Shown here one piece after another: positions 5,154 through 5,482 of a DNA stretch of 5,482 bases. The DNA is taken from contig JAFQDR010000128.1 in NCBI GenBank assembly GCA_017415945.1, positions 1 to 5,482 on the forward strand. Reading direction: 5' to 3'. The position numbers and the translations under genes are program-made. Position 1 is the stretch's first letter; each line of letters begins with the position of its first letter. The notes under the pieces were generated by a model. That model saw nothing but the letters and a program-made list of their open reading frames with translations, did no database searches and was not told where the DNA came from. Origin of the DNA: Oscillospiraceae bacterium (GTDB lineage Bacteria > Bacillota_A > Clostridia > Oscillospirales > Oscillospiraceae).

Positions 5154-5261
5154 GTTCCGATCAGACACTCGGCACTTTGGTGACAGTCTGTATACGCCAA
5201 GACCTGTATCCGTACAGCGAGCGATCCCTATACGAACTGCTCCCACTGGTCTGATCGGAAC
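5154..5261 (+). ncRNA. Structured leader RNA before next gene
   Basis: Perfect 13-bp arms GTTCCGATCAGAC (5154-5166) and GTCTGATCGGAAC (5249-5261) enclose 82 nt. Inside, 5184-5194 can pair with 5229-5239 (CAGT with ACTG, then TGTATA with TATACG). CTGTA-TCCG-TACAG (5204-5217) forms a hairpin, and CAC-TTTG-GTG (5173-5182) a small one. No T-tract follows, so it is not a simple terminator. The right arm could instead pair 8 bp with TCCGATCA at 5111-5118, so two folds compete. No coding frame or promoter stands out. The layout suits a cis-acting leader controlling the gene at 5308. A short mobile repeat is possible but less likely. Confidence 0.55.
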
Positions 5262-5307
5262 ACTGAATACGAATAAAACCTCTAAAACATATATGGAGTT
5301 AAATAAT

Positions 5308-5482
5308 ATGGCTAATAAGAAAAAGGAAAGAAACCCTCACAACGAAACAAATTATATCTCCCCGACGCTGTCCTACATTCACAACGGAATGCATGTGACA
5401 ATTTCATTTGCACAGTCTCCGGATCATACCGTTTGCATGGACGATCTTGTGGATATCCTGTTTGGCTCTTTTGAGCAGGAAC
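5308..5482 (+). CDS. Unrecognised small protein, 5' part only
   Basis: ATG 5308 has GGAG (5295-5298) nine bases upstream and stays open for 58 codons to the window edge. The product starts with a basic, polar segment (ANKKKERNPHNE), then a strand-rich part (SYIHNGMHVTISF, about 22-34) and an acidic part (CMDDLVDILFGSFEQE). There is no signal peptide or membrane segment. The middle vaguely recalls the small TnpW-type proteins found with recombinases in clostridial transposons, but I cannot claim this. Its place after the leader RNA suggests it opens a block of element genes, perhaps recombination or transfer functions. Confidence 0.75.
   Translation, partial: MANKKKERNPHNETNYISPTLSYIHNGMHVTISFAQSPDHTVCMDDLVDILFGSFEQE

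Noticed and set aside
5148..5269. Leader segment as a miniature transposon: 13-bp terminal inverted repeats with TGAATA on both sides.
   Set aside because: The TGAATA copies are not both directly adjacent to the arms, internal stems pair in an RNA-like way, and one copy is part of the boxA-like motif. A repeat search could reopen this.
1..5482. CRISPR array, tRNA, rRNA or origin of transfer.
   Set aside because: No regularly spaced repeats, no cloverleaf or rRNA sequence, and no relaxase-type nick region could be supported.

Overview
The window looks like part of a conjugative or integrative mobile element from a Gram-positive gut-type clostridium (Lachnospiraceae or Ruminococcaceae-like). 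The evidence is purine-rich Shine-Dalgarno sites, GTG and TTG starts, mixed base composition, and a sigma-like/HTH gene pair that resembles Orf7/Orf8 of Tn916-type elements. Family names here come from reading motifs, not from a database search.

Left edge (1-341): no intact gene. It holds a strong, apparently bidirectional terminator (stem 104-139) and a broken leftward gene end (152-316). Next comes a leftward two-gene module: an XRE-family HTH repressor (897-1340) and an ImmA/IrrE-family zinc metallopeptidase (342-851).

Control region (about 1341-1515): two perfect-consensus sigma-A promoters face each other. The rightward one has TTGACA at 1390 and TATAAT at 1413. The leftward one has TTGACA at 1477-1472 and TATAAT at 1454-1449. 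Three similar 17-bp dyads, spaced 32 and 33 bp, lie across them and are good candidate operators for the HTH repressor.

Rightward operon (1516-4086): a Y-family translesion DNA polymerase with a clamp-binding QLDLF motif, an 86-residue conserved-looking small protein, a second and different ImmA/IrrE-type peptidase, and a short Com-like double-CxxC zinc-ribbon protein. It ends at a rho-independent terminator (4180-4245). The likely logic, by analogy with ImmR/ImmA and DdrO/IrrE, is that the repressor shuts off mutagenic polymerase expression and the peptidase relieves it after stress. No LexA-type box is visible at the promoter.

Right part (4246-5482): a nested palindrome leads into a sigma region-4-like protein (4354-4767). 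This is followed by a small HTH protein (4883-5110) that may supply a region-2-like half of a split sigma factor. Then comes a leader of about 200 nt with a boxA-like antitermination motif and a large stem closed by perfect 13-bp arms (5154-5261). Last is the start of an unrecognised gene (5308 to the edge), probably the first gene of the next functional block of the element.
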